This document shows positions 17,697 to 24,672 of a stretch of DNA of 52,822 bases, in pieces. Position 1 is the stretch's first letter. Every line of letters starts with the position of its first letter. The stretch lies in NCBI GenBank assembly GCA_020438355.1, contig JAGQUT010000013.1, forward strand, positions 1 through 52,822. The letters run 5' to 3'. Below the pieces are notes generated by a model that had not been told where the DNA came from, did not search any database, and saw nothing but the letters and a program-made list of their open reading frames with translations. This stretch comes from Solirubrobacterales bacterium. Its GTDB lineage: Bacteria; Actinomycetota; Thermoleophilia; Solirubrobacterales; 70-9. Made by a program: the position numbers and the translations under genes.

Positions 17697-18167
17697 TCAG
17701 AGCTCCCGCTCGTAGAAAAGCGAGCGGGAGTTCTTCTCACCTTCGATCTCGTTCCTGAATCCGGTTTTCTCGTAGAGAGCCCGGGCACCAAGGTCATCCT
17801 CGCCGGTGACCACTTCGACACCGTTCGCCCCTTGCTCCCGGGCCAGGGCGAGGATCGAATCCATCAGCTCCTGACCCAGGCCACGCCTCCGCAGGGCCGG
17901 CCTGACATAAAGCTCGTCGATCATCGCGATCGGGCCCTCCGACCAAATTGAAGGTGTGAATGAGATCTGGGCGAACCCTCCTGCGGAAGCGGCCCCATCT
18001 TCTCTGGCGAGCAGATAGATCTTCGTGCTCCGGTCAATGAACCTTCTGACCCGGCTCGCCAGCACTTCGACTCCCGGGGAGGGGTCCCCGAACTCCTCGT
18101 TGAAGTCGTGGAGCATCTGCGCCAGGACCTCCGAATCTTCCACGTTGGCGAGTCGCGTGGGCATCAT
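17697..18167 (-). CDS. GNAT family N-acetyltransferase
   Basis: 156 aa. The acetyl-CoA-binding motif A reads IDELYVRPALRRRGLGQELMDSIL (R-R-x-G-L-G form), followed by ARALYEKTGF, the typical C-terminal strand/helix of the GNAT fold. The acceptor substrate is unknown. Two adjacent ATGs (18167, 18164) are possible starts. TAGGCT lies 5 or 8 nt upstream, which favours the second. It is divergent from uppP with a 33-bp gap, so their promoters overlap. Confidence 0.85.
   Translation of the reverse strand: MMPTRLANVEDSEVLAQMLHDFNEEFGDPSPGVEVLASRVRRFIDRSTKIYLLAREDGAASAGGFAQISFTPSIWSEGPIAMIDELYVRPALRRRGLGQELMDSILALAREQGANGVEVVTGEDDLGARALYEKTGFRNEIEGEKNSRSLFYEREL
17703..17730 (+). terminator. Hairpin after the SDR gene, inside the convergent GNAT 3' end
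   Basis: CTCCCGCTCG/CGAGCGGGAG form a perfect 10-bp stem with the 8-nt loop TAGAAAAG, followed by TTCTTCT on the plus strand. It begins 27 nt after the SDR stop and lies within the last codons of the GNAT gene. It can stop plus-strand transcripts and may also end the minus-strand one. Confidence 0.55.
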
Positions 18168-18172
18168 CCGTC

Positions 18173-18178
18173 AGCCTA
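18173..18178 (-). promoter_or_regulatory. Leaderless -10 box of the GNAT gene
   Basis: TAGGCT on the minus strand lies 5-8 nt before the paired ATGs at 18167/18164. Confidence 0.35.
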
Positions 18179-18185
18179 TTGCGGG

Positions 18186-18191
18186 TAGCCT
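18186..18191 (+). promoter_or_regulatory. Leaderless -10 box of uppP
   Basis: TAGCCT lies 9 nt before the GTG at 18201. It is only 7 bp from the opposing GNAT -10 box. Confidence 0.35.
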
Positions 18192-18200
18192 CCACGGGCC

Positions 18201-19028
18201 GTGGACCTTTTCCAGAGCATCATCCTCGGGATCCTTCAGGGACTGACCGAGTTCCTCCCGATCTCCTCGAGCGGTCACATCCTGATCCTGCCGGCAATTC
18301 TCGGCTGGGAGGATCCGGGGGCTGCATTCACCGCCGTGATCCAGCTCGGGACAGAGGCGGCAGTGCTGATCTACTTCCGCAAGGACCTCTGGAACATTGC
18401 CCGCACCTGGCTCGCCTCCCTTCGGCGTCCCGAGCTTCGGGGCGATCTCAACGCACGGATGGGCTGGTACCTGATCATCGCCACGATCCCGATCTCGGTT
18501 CTCGGTCTCGCTTTCCAGGACCAGATCGAGACCGCAGCGCGAAACCTCTGGATCGTCGGTTCGATGCTGATTGTCTTCGGCCTGATTCTCGGTCTCGCCG
18601 ACAAAATCGGAACCCGCGAGCGGGAAGTGGACAATCTCTCCTTTCGCGACGGCGTTCTGATCGGCCTGGCCCAGTCACTAGCCCTGATACCCGGTGTTTC
18701 CCGTTCCGGGGCGACAATCAGCGCCGGCCTGTTCCTCGGCCTTAACCGCCGGGCTGCCGCGCGCTTCGCCTTCCTGCTCGCCATCCCGGCCGTGGTGCTG
18801 TCCGGCTTCTACCAGCTCTACAAGCTGCTCTCCGGCAAGGAAACCTTCGACGAACCGATGCTCAACATCGCTGTTGCCACGATCGTTGCCTTCGTGGTCG
18901 GCTACGCGGTCATCGCCTGGCTGCTCCGCTACCTGACCACACACTCGATGGCGATCTTCGTCTGGTACCGGGTGATAGTCGGAGCCGGCGTTCTCACCCT
19001 CACCGCCGCCGGCCTGATCTCGGTCTGA
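18201..19028 (+). CDS. uppP: Undecaprenyl-diphosphatase
   Basis: 275-aa polytopic membrane enzyme (BacA/UppP family) that dephosphorylates undecaprenyl diphosphate so the lipid carrier can be reused for peptidoglycan and other envelope polymers. Both active-site motifs are present: QGLTEFLPISSSGH near the N-terminus and PGVSRSGATISAGLFLGL in the second half. Seven to eight hydrophobic helices are evident. The start is GTG at 18201, giving MDLFQSIILG, the normal N-terminus. It is probably monocistronic. A convergent small membrane-protein gene ends 31 bp downstream. Confidence 0.95.
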   Translation: MDLFQSIILGILQGLTEFLPISSSGHILILPAILGWEDPGAAFTAVIQLGTEAAVLIYFRKDLWNIARTWLASLRRPELRGDLNARMGWYLIIATIPISVLGLAFQDQIETAARNLWIVGSMLIVFGLILGLADKIGTREREVDNLSFRDGVLIGLAQSLALIPGVSRSGATISAGLFLGLNRRAAARFAFLLAIPAVVLSGFYQLYKLLSGKETFDEPMLNIAVATIVAFVVGYAVIAWLLRYLTTHSMAIFVWYRVIVGAGVLTLTAAGLISV

Positions 19029-19059
19029 ACCGGGCGGGCGGGCCGGTCTCCGCGGCGGC

Positions 19060-19443
19060 TCAGGTGGTTTGCCTTATACCTTCCGCGAAGAGGAGTAACA
19101 GGCCCGTGAAGATGCCAATCCCCAGCAGTCCGGCGATCAGCAGGATCACACCGGTTCGGGCGCTAATCCGGTCTATCCCGGGAAGCCGCGATGCCGTCCC
19201 GGGGGAGCCTGCCCTGACCAGCCGCAGGCCCAGCACCGCCAGGCCTGCCCCGACCAGAAAGACCAGCCCGCCCGTCAGGAGTCCCCAGATCACCCCATTG
19301 GCATTCGCGCTGTCGTCGAAGACCGGCTCCAGACCGGTCAGCAGGCCACTGGCCCCGAGGTAAAGGCCGACGATCAGGAGCAAGCCACCACTAACCAGGG
19401 TGGGCCAACTCCGCCCGGACGAAGTCTCCTCGCTCGCGCTCAT
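19060..19443 (-). CDS. Small membrane protein, three helices (unknown)
   Basis: 127 aa. Three hydrophobic segments are visible (LVSGGLLLIVGLYLGASGLL, GVIWGLLTGGLVFLVGAGLA and GVILLIAGLLGIGIFTGLLL), separated by short loops. The N-terminus is Ser/Glu-rich. The ATG at 19443 overlaps the stop of the upstream gene (ATGA), so the two are translationally coupled and probably interact. I do not recognise the family. Confidence 0.7.
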   Translation of the reverse strand: MSASEETSSGRSWPTLVSGGLLLIVGLYLGASGLLTGLEPVFDDSANANGVIWGLLTGGLVFLVGAGLAVLGLRLVRAGSPGTASRLPGIDRISARTGVILLIAGLLGIGIFTGLLLLFAEGIRQTT

Positions 19444-19922
19444 CCCCGGGGAGGATCTTCGATCCGGAACGCCTTCAACGCCAGCATCATTGCGATGAGC
19501 CCGAATGCCACGCAGCCGCCCGCGATCAGCAGGTAGTGCCCGTTCGGAAAGTCGGAAAGGTCTCCACCTTCGTTGAGCCAGACCGAACGGCCCAACACCC
19601 AGAAGAAGAGAAAGAAAAGCGAGCCCAGGGTGGAAAGGCCCGCAGTGAACATGAGGGAAAGAACCGCGGACGGCATGAGCGGGGTTGTCGGCCTCACTCC
19701 CGAAACCCGCAGGATGATCTTTGCTCCGGTAACCAGATAGATCAGCCCGGGAATCACGAGGAACATCGAGAACGCGAGCCCCTCCCACGATGTGACTTTC
19801 ACCAGGGGAGCAATGATCAGGGCGAGGCCGATCAGGATCGCGATCCCGGCGGCTGCGTACCAGGCGAACTTTCGCTTCGGCGGCGACTGCTGGGTGGCGA
19901 CCTCTATGCCCACGGTCCCCAA
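19440..19922 (-). CDS. Small membrane protein, four helices (unknown)
   Basis: About 157-160 aa with four hydrophobic helices (AAGIAILIGLALIIAPLV, FSMFLVIPGLIYLVTGA, MFTAGLSTLGSLFFLFFWVL and LLIAGGCVAFGLIAMMLAL). The start is either TTG at 19922 or GTG at 19913. TATTGG lies 5 nt before the GTG, so the GTG is quite possible. It is the first gene of a two-gene operon with the 127-aa membrane protein. The shared size and topology suggest a small membrane complex, but no function can be given. Confidence 0.65.
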   Translation of the reverse strand: MGTVGIEVATQQSPPKRKFAWYAAAGIAILIGLALIIAPLVKVTSWEGLAFSMFLVIPGLIYLVTGAKIILRVSGVRPTTPLMPSAVLSLMFTAGLSTLGSLFFLFFWVLGRSVWLNEGGDLSDFPNGHYLLIAGGCVAFGLIAMMLALKAFRIEDPPRG

Positions 19923-20026
19923 TACCCCCGGGGTCTGGATCGGTTACCGCACCCCCTTGCGACGAAGCGGTGCAATTGATCGGCGCGGGTGGGCGGCCTG
20001 GCCGGTTGGTTGGGCCTAGTGGCGGG

Positions 20027-20470
20027 TCAGGCGGCGGTGAGGAGCATTTCGAGGGCGACCCAGATGATCGTCATGGCGATCGTGGGTACCTCGACGAAGG
20101 TCATGGCGAAGGGGACCGGGATCAGGCAGAGGATCCTGGAGCCGGGCGCAAGGGCGATGTGGAACCCGGCGGTTACGAGCACAGGCAGGAAAAGGCTCAC
20201 CGCAAACGGGCCGGAGCCGTCGTCGATCCAGCCAACGAGGAAACCGGTCGCCACGGCCACCAGGAGGAAGACGGCCAGGAAAAGCGGGGTGCCTGCGCGC
20301 CGCTCCACGTACGGGGCGAAGAGCCATAGACCCAGCAGGCCTACTGCGACCTGCCAGAAGTTCATGTGGGCGATCTGTCCGGCGATGGCCAGAACCAGAT
20401 AGGCCAGCAGCAGAGCGAGCGTGCCCCAGACGGGACCGCGCAGGTCCATCGTGTCTCGGAAGGGAATCAA
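20027..20470 (-). CDS. Rhomboid-like membrane protein, probably without protease activity
   Basis: 147 aa. The MIPFRDT opening and the helix-loop pattern AHMNFWQVAVGLLGLWLFAPYVERRAGTPLFL resemble the first part of rhomboid proteases (L1 loop, HxxxN region, VE(D/R)..G). The catalytic GxSG helix and the later His helix are missing. The protein is short and ends after about four to five helices. It is probably a degenerate rhomboid-like scaffold. It follows lipA by 32 bp as the last gene of the E1-E2-lip operon. Confidence 0.6.
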   Translation of the reverse strand: MIPFRDTMDLRGPVWGTLALLLAYLVLAIAGQIAHMNFWQVAVGLLGLWLFAPYVERRAGTPLFLAVFLLVAVATGFLVGWIDDGSGPFAVSLFLPVLVTAGFHIALAPGSRILCLIPVPFAMTFVEVPTIAMTIIWVALEMLLTAA

Positions 20471-20502
20471 GGAACTGGCGAGGGTATCCGAGAGAAAGGC
20501 AC

Positions 20503-21456
20503 TCAGGCTGCCTGAGCAGCCTTGCGCGCGCTCTCGTCCGCGTGGTACGAGCTGCGAACGAGCGGACCGGCGGCGACCGACTCGAAACCGATTTCGTAAG
20601 CGGCCTTCTCGAGGGCCTCGAACTCCTCGGGATGCCAGTACCGGACCACCGGAAGATGATTGACGGTTGGCCTGAGGTACTGGCCCACGGTGAGGATCTG
20701 CACCCCGTGCTCCCGCAGGATCCCGAAGGTCTCGACCATCTCTTCGAACTCCTCGCCAAGACCGACCATCAGACCGGACTTGGTTATCACTTCCCCTTCG
20801 CCCATCTCCCGGGCCATTCGCAGAACTCTTGCCGAGCGCAGGAACTTCGATCCGCGCCTTGCCTTCGGGTAGAGCCGCGGGACCGTCTCGACGTTGTGGT
20901 TGAACACATCGGGCCGCTCGTGGACCACCCTCGCCAGCGGCATTTCCTGGCCGCGGAAGTCAGGGGTAAGGATCTCCACTTTGCACCCTGGCGCCTGGGC
21001 ACGAATGGAGCGGATTACACCGACGAAGGCCGACGCTCCGTAATCGGGAAGATCGTCGCGATCGACCGAGGTGATCACGGCGTGGGAGAGACCGAGGCGC
21101 TTCACCTGCATTGCCACCCGGGCGGGTTCCAGCGGATCGTTGTGGGTCGGCTTGCCGGTCTGCACGTTGCAGAAGCCGCAGCGTCGCGTGCAGACATCAC
21201 CGAGAATCATGAAGGTCGCGGTGCCGCGCTCCCAGCATTCGCCAATGTTTGGGCAGTTCGCCTCTTCGCAGACAGTGTTCAGGCTTTCGCCGTCAATCAT
21301 CTGCTTGATCTCCCGGTAGACGGGACCTCCCGGGGGTGGGACCTTCAGCCAGGAGGGCTTGCGCGACCGGAACGGAATGGCGTCATCCAGCTGGACGTTT
21401 CCGCCGCCAGGGTTGGCGCGGGAACGGGTGACGTGGATGCGTTCAGTCGTGCTCAC
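20503..21456 (-). CDS. lipA: Lipoyl synthase (radical SAM)
   Basis: 317 aa, normal length. It inserts two sulfurs into protein-bound octanoate to form lipoate. The auxiliary-cluster ligands CEEANCPNIGEC (CX4CX5C), the radical-SAM motif CTRRCGFC (CX3CX2C), and the C-terminal RSSYHADE with the RSSYHA loop that ligates the auxiliary cluster are all intact. GTG start at 21456, preceded by AGGTG. It lies 7 bp after lipB, within a minus-strand operon with the E2 subunits that carry or act on lipoyl groups. Confidence 0.97.
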   Translation of the reverse strand: MSTTERIHVTRSRANPGGGNVQLDDAIPFRSRKPSWLKVPPPGGPVYREIKQMIDGESLNTVCEEANCPNIGECWERGTATFMILGDVCTRRCGFCNVQTGKPTHNDPLEPARVAMQVKRLGLSHAVITSVDRDDLPDYGASAFVGVIRSIRAQAPGCKVEILTPDFRGQEMPLARVVHERPDVFNHNVETVPRLYPKARRGSKFLRSARVLRMAREMGEGEVITKSGLMVGLGEEFEEMVETFGILREHGVQILTVGQYLRPTVNHLPVVRYWHPEEFEALEKAAYEIGFESVAAGPLVRSSYHADESARKAAQAA

Positions 21457-21463
21457 CGGACAC

Positions 21464-22267
21464 CTAGGCTACGGAATTGGTCCGACCGCGCCGCTCCAGC
21501 CCCGCGTGGACCGGGGTTCCCGGCCGGAGTTCCTGCCCCAGGGACGAGGCGATCCGGTTGGCGACCTCGATCGCCACGTCAGCCATTGAAGGTGTCGCGC
21601 CGCCTGTTTCCCTGGCGATCGAGGTGGCCTGACAGGTCTCGATCCCGCAGGAGTTGATCCACTCGAACGGGTCGAGGTCGCAGGAGACATTGAGCGACAG
21701 GCCGTGGCTGGTCACGCCGCGACTTATCTTCAGGCCGATCGAACCGATCTTCCGGATCGCTCCGCTGGCGAGCCCGGGGGCGGACCCTGCCGCGTCGGCA
21801 CCGGCGAAAGCGGCCGGCGTCGGTCGATCATCATCAACCCAAAGCCCGGTGAGACCGTCGATCCTGCCGGCCGGAATCCCCCAGGTGTAGAGGGCCTCTG
21901 CCATCGCGTTCTCAAGAGCGGCAACGAACCCGGCCACGTCTACCCGATCAGCCCCCGAGGGCTGCTCTCCAACTCCCTTCAGATTGATGATCGGATAGAT
22001 GACGAGCTGGCCAGGTCCGTGGTAGGTGACCTTCCCGCCTCTGGGGGTCTCACAGATCGTGATGCCCCGCTCGCGGTACCAATCCGCCGGGTGAAGGAGG
22101 TCGGAAGGCTCGCTCCGGCGGCCGAGCGTGTAGGTCGGGGGATGTTCAAGGGCCAGCAGCAGGTCATCAACCGCACCCTCATGCCTTTCTGCGGTCAGGC
22201 GATCCTGGGCGGCCACCATGTCCGAGTAGTCCCGGCGGCCGAGTTCGATCAGCGTCAGGTGCCGCAT
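21464..22267 (-). CDS. lipB: Octanoyltransferase
   Basis: 267 aa from the ATG at 22267. It transfers octanoyl from acyl-ACP to lipoyl domains. Motifs are RGGKVTYHGPGQLVIYPII, KIGSIGLKISRGVTSHGLSLNV (catalytic Lys) and the catalytic Cys in INSCGIETCQ. An insertion rich in Ala/Gly/Asp of ~25 residues (around DDDRPTPAAF) precedes the Lys motif. The first codons overlap the end of the upstream ORF136 by 13 nt. A longer in-frame reading upstream is Leu/Arg/Cys repeat shadow and not part of LipB. Upstream Shine-Dalgarno is weak, so translation is probably coupled to ORF136. Confidence 0.95.
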   Translation of the reverse strand: MRHLTLIELGRRDYSDMVAAQDRLTAERHEGAVDDLLLALEHPPTYTLGRRSEPSDLLHPADWYRERGITICETPRGGKVTYHGPGQLVIYPIINLKGVGEQPSGADRVDVAGFVAALENAMAEALYTWGIPAGRIDGLTGLWVDDDRPTPAAFAGADAAGSAPGLASGAIRKIGSIGLKISRGVTSHGLSLNVSCDLDPFEWINSCGIETCQATSIARETGGATPSMADVAIEVANRIASSLGQELRPGTPVHAGLERRGRTNSVA

Positions 22268-22665
22268 TGTCCACGGGCACCGGTCAGTCCCCGGCAGCCG
22301 ACACAACCGACACATCCCACGCAGTCGACACAGTCCCGACAGCCGACGCAGAAGGCGCAGCGCCGGCACCGGAAACAGCCGACGCAGAAGGCGCAGGCCA
22401 CCAGCATCGACGAGAAAAGGGTTACGAAACAAAACGCTATGGCCGAGGAGAAGAGAGTCAGGAGGCTCCCTGCCACTCCCGCACTGAATCCGGCCCCTGC
22501 GCTTCCTGCCACCCCTGCGGAGTGGGTAGCGGCAACGCTGCCGGCGACGCCGGCTGACCTGGATACACGCCTGCTGCCTGCCACTCCCGCGCTACCGGTG
22601 ACGCAGGCGGGGCCAGCGACGGATCCTGCCGAACCTCCCGTCTCCTGTCCGGCGCCAGCGTTCAT
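22255..22665 (-). CDS. ORF136: (SAGVAGS)4 - membrane segment - (CXX)12 repeat protein, family unknown
   Basis: 136 codons. Its ATG overlaps the stop of the short E2 gene (ATGA, 22662-22665), and its stop lies inside the first codons of lipB (13-nt overlap), so it fits an operon slot exactly. Residues 1-24 are Gly/Ala/Ser-rich. Residues 25-72 are four 12-residue repeats, each beginning SAGVAGS (25, 37, 49, 61). Residues ~68-90 are one hydrophobic segment. Residues 91-124 hold 12 Cys at every third position (C91 to C124), mostly as CVG. The tail is RGLTGARGQCGT. Codons for the repeated AGVAGS and CVG units differ mainly at third bases, which supports translation in this frame. The 15 Cys suggest metal or redox binding, or a modified peptide. 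Function is unknown. Confidence 0.6.
   Translation of the reverse strand: MNAGAGQETGGSAGSVAGPACVTGSAGVAGSRRVSRSAGVAGSVAATHSAGVAGSAGAGFSAGVAGSLLTLFSSAIAFCFVTLFSSMLVACAFCVGCFRCRRCAFCVGCRDCVDCVGCVGCVGCRGLTGARGQCGT
22294..22395 (-). repeat. 9-bp period repeat encoding CXX x12
   Basis: A TGC/TGT codon recurs every 9 bp twelve times. The two intervening codons are often GTC GGC or close synonyms. A larger unit encoding CAFCVGC occurs twice, 36 bp apart. Confidence 0.8.
22450..22593 (-). repeat. Four 36-bp tandem repeats encoding SAGVAGS-N5
   Basis: Four consecutive 36-bp units in ORF136. The first seven codons of each encode SAGVAGS, while the last five diverge. Third positions vary among the units (for example GCG/GCC/GCA and GGA/GGC/GGG). 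Confidence 0.8.
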
Positions 22666-23381
22666 CCGAGCATCCCCGGGTTTTCGAGATTGGTCTTGAC
22701 TTCGGTGAGGAATCTGGCTCCTTCGCCCCCGTGAAGCACCCGGTGGTCGCAGGACAGATCGAGGGTCATGACGTCACCGGGGACCACTTCACCACCGCGG
22801 ACGACCGGCTGGGGATCGATGACTCCAACCGCCAGTTTTGCAGCCTGTCCCGGGTTGACGATTGGCTGGGAACTGTTGACCCCGAGCATCCCGAGGTTTG
22901 AAATCGAAAAGGTCGCGCCTGCCTGTTCCGGCGGAGTGATCTCTCCTGAACGGGCGCGACTTGAGAGGCGTCGAACCTCGGAGGCGATCTCGTCGAGCTC
23001 TTTCAGATCGGCGTCAGTGATGACCGGAGTAATCGAACCGTCCTCGGTATCGACCGCCACACCGATGTTGATTCGCGAGTGAAGCTGCAGACCACCGTCG
23101 CGGTAGGTCCCGTTCACCCGGGGATGGTTCCGGAGCGCAAGCGCGGCGGCCTTGATGACCAGATCGTTCACCGTCGGGGCGTCGCCACCTTCCCGCAGGG
23201 CGGCGCGACGCCTGACGAGAGCGGTCACGTCCGCTTCCACCTGGATGTAGATGTGGGGGATGGTCGCCTTCGATTCGGCGATTCTCCTGGACATCGATTG
23301 CCGTGCCCTCGAGTACTCGAGAAACTCGCCTTCACCCTTGTTTCCGGCCTGACCGGTCTGGACCTGAACTTCGTCGCTCAT
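22662..23381 (-). CDS. Short E2: 2-oxoacid dehydrogenase acyltransferase core without lipoyl or E3-binding domain
   Basis: 239 aa from the ATG at 23381. It contains only the CAT-like catalytic domain (SRRIAESKATIPHIYIQVEAD, PTVNDLVIKAAALALR, FSISNLGMLGVNSSQPIVNPGQAA). It lacks the ~80-residue lipoyl domain and the peripheral-subunit-binding domain. The signature DHRxxDG reads DHRVLHG: the catalytic His213 is kept but Asp is replaced by His217. It follows the full-length E2 by 34 bp and is clearly its paralogue. It may build mixed trimers with the full E2, or act on another acyl carrier, or be structural. Its stop overlaps the start of ORF136. Confidence 0.88.
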   Translation of the reverse strand: MSDEVQVQTGQAGNKGEGEFLEYSRARQSMSRRIAESKATIPHIYIQVEADVTALVRRRAALREGGDAPTVNDLVIKAAALALRNHPRVNGTYRDGGLQLHSRINIGVAVDTEDGSITPVITDADLKELDEIASEVRRLSSRARSGEITPPEQAGATFSISNLGMLGVNSSQPIVNPGQAAKLAVGVIDPQPVVRGGEVVPGDVMTLDLSCDHRVLHGGEGARFLTEVKTNLENPGMLG

Positions 23382-23415
23382 CAAACCTGACGATATGGGC
23401 AAAACGCCTGCCATG

Positions 23416-24672
23416 TCAGGCCAGCAGTCCGGGCTCCTCGAGGTTGGCCTTGATCGAGGCAAGGAACTCGGCCCCGTCGGCCCCGTAAAGAATGCGGTGG
23501 TCGCAAGCAACGGTGACCTCCATCTGGTGGGCCGAAGTGAGTTGGCCTTCCCTTACGACCGCTCGTTCGGAAACCTCACCCACCGACAGGATCCCGGCCT
23601 GCCCGGGGTTGATCACCGCTTCGAACCCGGTCACACCGAACATGCCCAGGTTGGAGACCGTGAAGGTCGCGCCGCTCAGCTCTGGCGGAGTCACTTCGCC
23701 CGAGCGAACCCGCTCCGCCAGCCGGCGGCTCTCGCTCGAGATTTCGGTCAGCGTCAGGTGGTCGGCATCCCGTAGCACCGGAACGATCAGCGCGCCCTCT
23801 GCCGCGACCGCGATCCCGACGTTCACCCTGGGGTAGAGCTCGAAATGCTCGTCGTGGAAGGCCGCATTCGCCCTGGGATGGCGACGGAGGGCGATCGCCG
23901 TCGCCTTGACCACGAAGTCGTTGAGAGACGGAACCACCTCACCTTCGGCCGCCTCCGCCTTGAAGGCCGTCCTGACCTCTACCGCGCGATCCATGTCGAT
24001 CAGGGTTCGCAGATAGAAGTGGGGGATGGTCGCTTTCGACTCGGTCATGCGCCGGGCGATTACTTGCTGGGTTCGGGTCAGCTCGACGATCTCCGGCTCA
24101 CCCCTGGCCAGATCCACATCTCCTTCGGTGCGCGATGCGCTTCCTCCCGAATCGCGCGAGGCGGAAGGTTCCTTCTCGTCGTCCTTCCTGGGGGGTGGCA
24201 CGTCTGTTCCGGCCGCCTCCACGTCTGACTTGATGATCCGGCCACCCGGACCAGATCCTGAAAGCGATGAGAGGTCCACACCCTTCTCCTCGGCAACACG
24301 CCGGGCGAGGGGTGAGGCCTTGATGCGGTTACGGTCTTCGGGTTCCGGATGATTCGAACCCCAATCCGGTTTGGCTGCGGGCGCCGCCCCCTCCTCCCCC
24401 GAGGTGTCAGCTTCACGGACGGGTGCTTCGCTGCTTTCTGTGGGCTCCCCAACCTGGGCGATTGGTTCGCCGATCGGTCTTGTTTCGCCTTCGGGCACGA
24501 GGATCTTCAGGGCTCCCGCCAGATCTGACTCGTAGACCATCGATGCTTTGTCGGTCTCGATCTCGACCAGTTCGTCGCCGATCGATACCTCGTCCCCATC
24601 CTCCTTCAGCCAGGAAAGAATCACCCCCTCTTCCATCGAGTCGGTCAGGCGGGGCATGACGATCTCCGGCAT
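23416..24672 (-). CDS. Dihydrolipoamide acyltransferase (E2) of a 2-oxoacid dehydrogenase complex
   Basis: 418 aa. The lipoyl domain spans residues 1-80, with the lipoylated Lys42 in ETDKASM. A charged linker follows, then the E3/E1-binding domain 117-152 (KASPLARRVAEEKGVDL...GPGGRI), a second linker, and the acyltransferase domain ~190-418. The DHRxxDG signature reads DHRILYG (Asp replaced by Tyr396). The core fold motifs TFTVSNLGMFGV and VINPGQAGILSVG are normal. It moves the acyl group from E1 to CoA. The ATG shares one base with the E1beta stop (TGATG). The oxo-acid substrate (pyruvate or branched-chain) is not settled by sequence alone. Confidence 0.93.
   Translation of the reverse strand: MPEIVMPRLTDSMEEGVILSWLKEDGDEVSIGDELVEIETDKASMVYESDLAGALKILVPEGETRPIGEPIAQVGEPTESSEAPVREADTSGEEGAAPAAKPDWGSNHPEPEDRNRIKASPLARRVAEEKGVDLSSLSGSGPGGRIIKSDVEAAGTDVPPPRKDDEKEPSASRDSGGSASRTEGDVDLARGEPEIVELTRTQQVIARRMTESKATIPHFYLRTLIDMDRAVEVRTAFKAEAAEGEVVPSLNDFVVKATAIALRRHPRANAAFHDEHFELYPRVNVGIAVAAEGALIVPVLRDADHLTLTEISSESRRLAERVRSGEVTPPELSGATFTVSNLGMFGVTGFEAVINPGQAGILSVGEVSERAVVREGQLTSAHQMEVTVACDHRILYGADGAEFLASIKANLEEPGLLA

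Noticed and set aside
22294..22395. CRISPR-like or minisatellite array
   Set aside because: The period is 9 bp with no spacer/repeat alternation, and it is explained by CXX codons.
22268..22432. N-terminal extension of lipB reading Leu/Arg/Cys repeats
   Set aside because: Out-of-frame shadow of the CXX repeats. LipB has a normal length and start at 22267.
21704..22699. Plus-strand frame with repeated LPATPA, resembling sortase LPxTG signals
   Set aside because: It is the complement of ORF136's repeats and of lipB. It has no signal peptide, lacks the Gly of LPxTG, and runs through real minus-strand genes.
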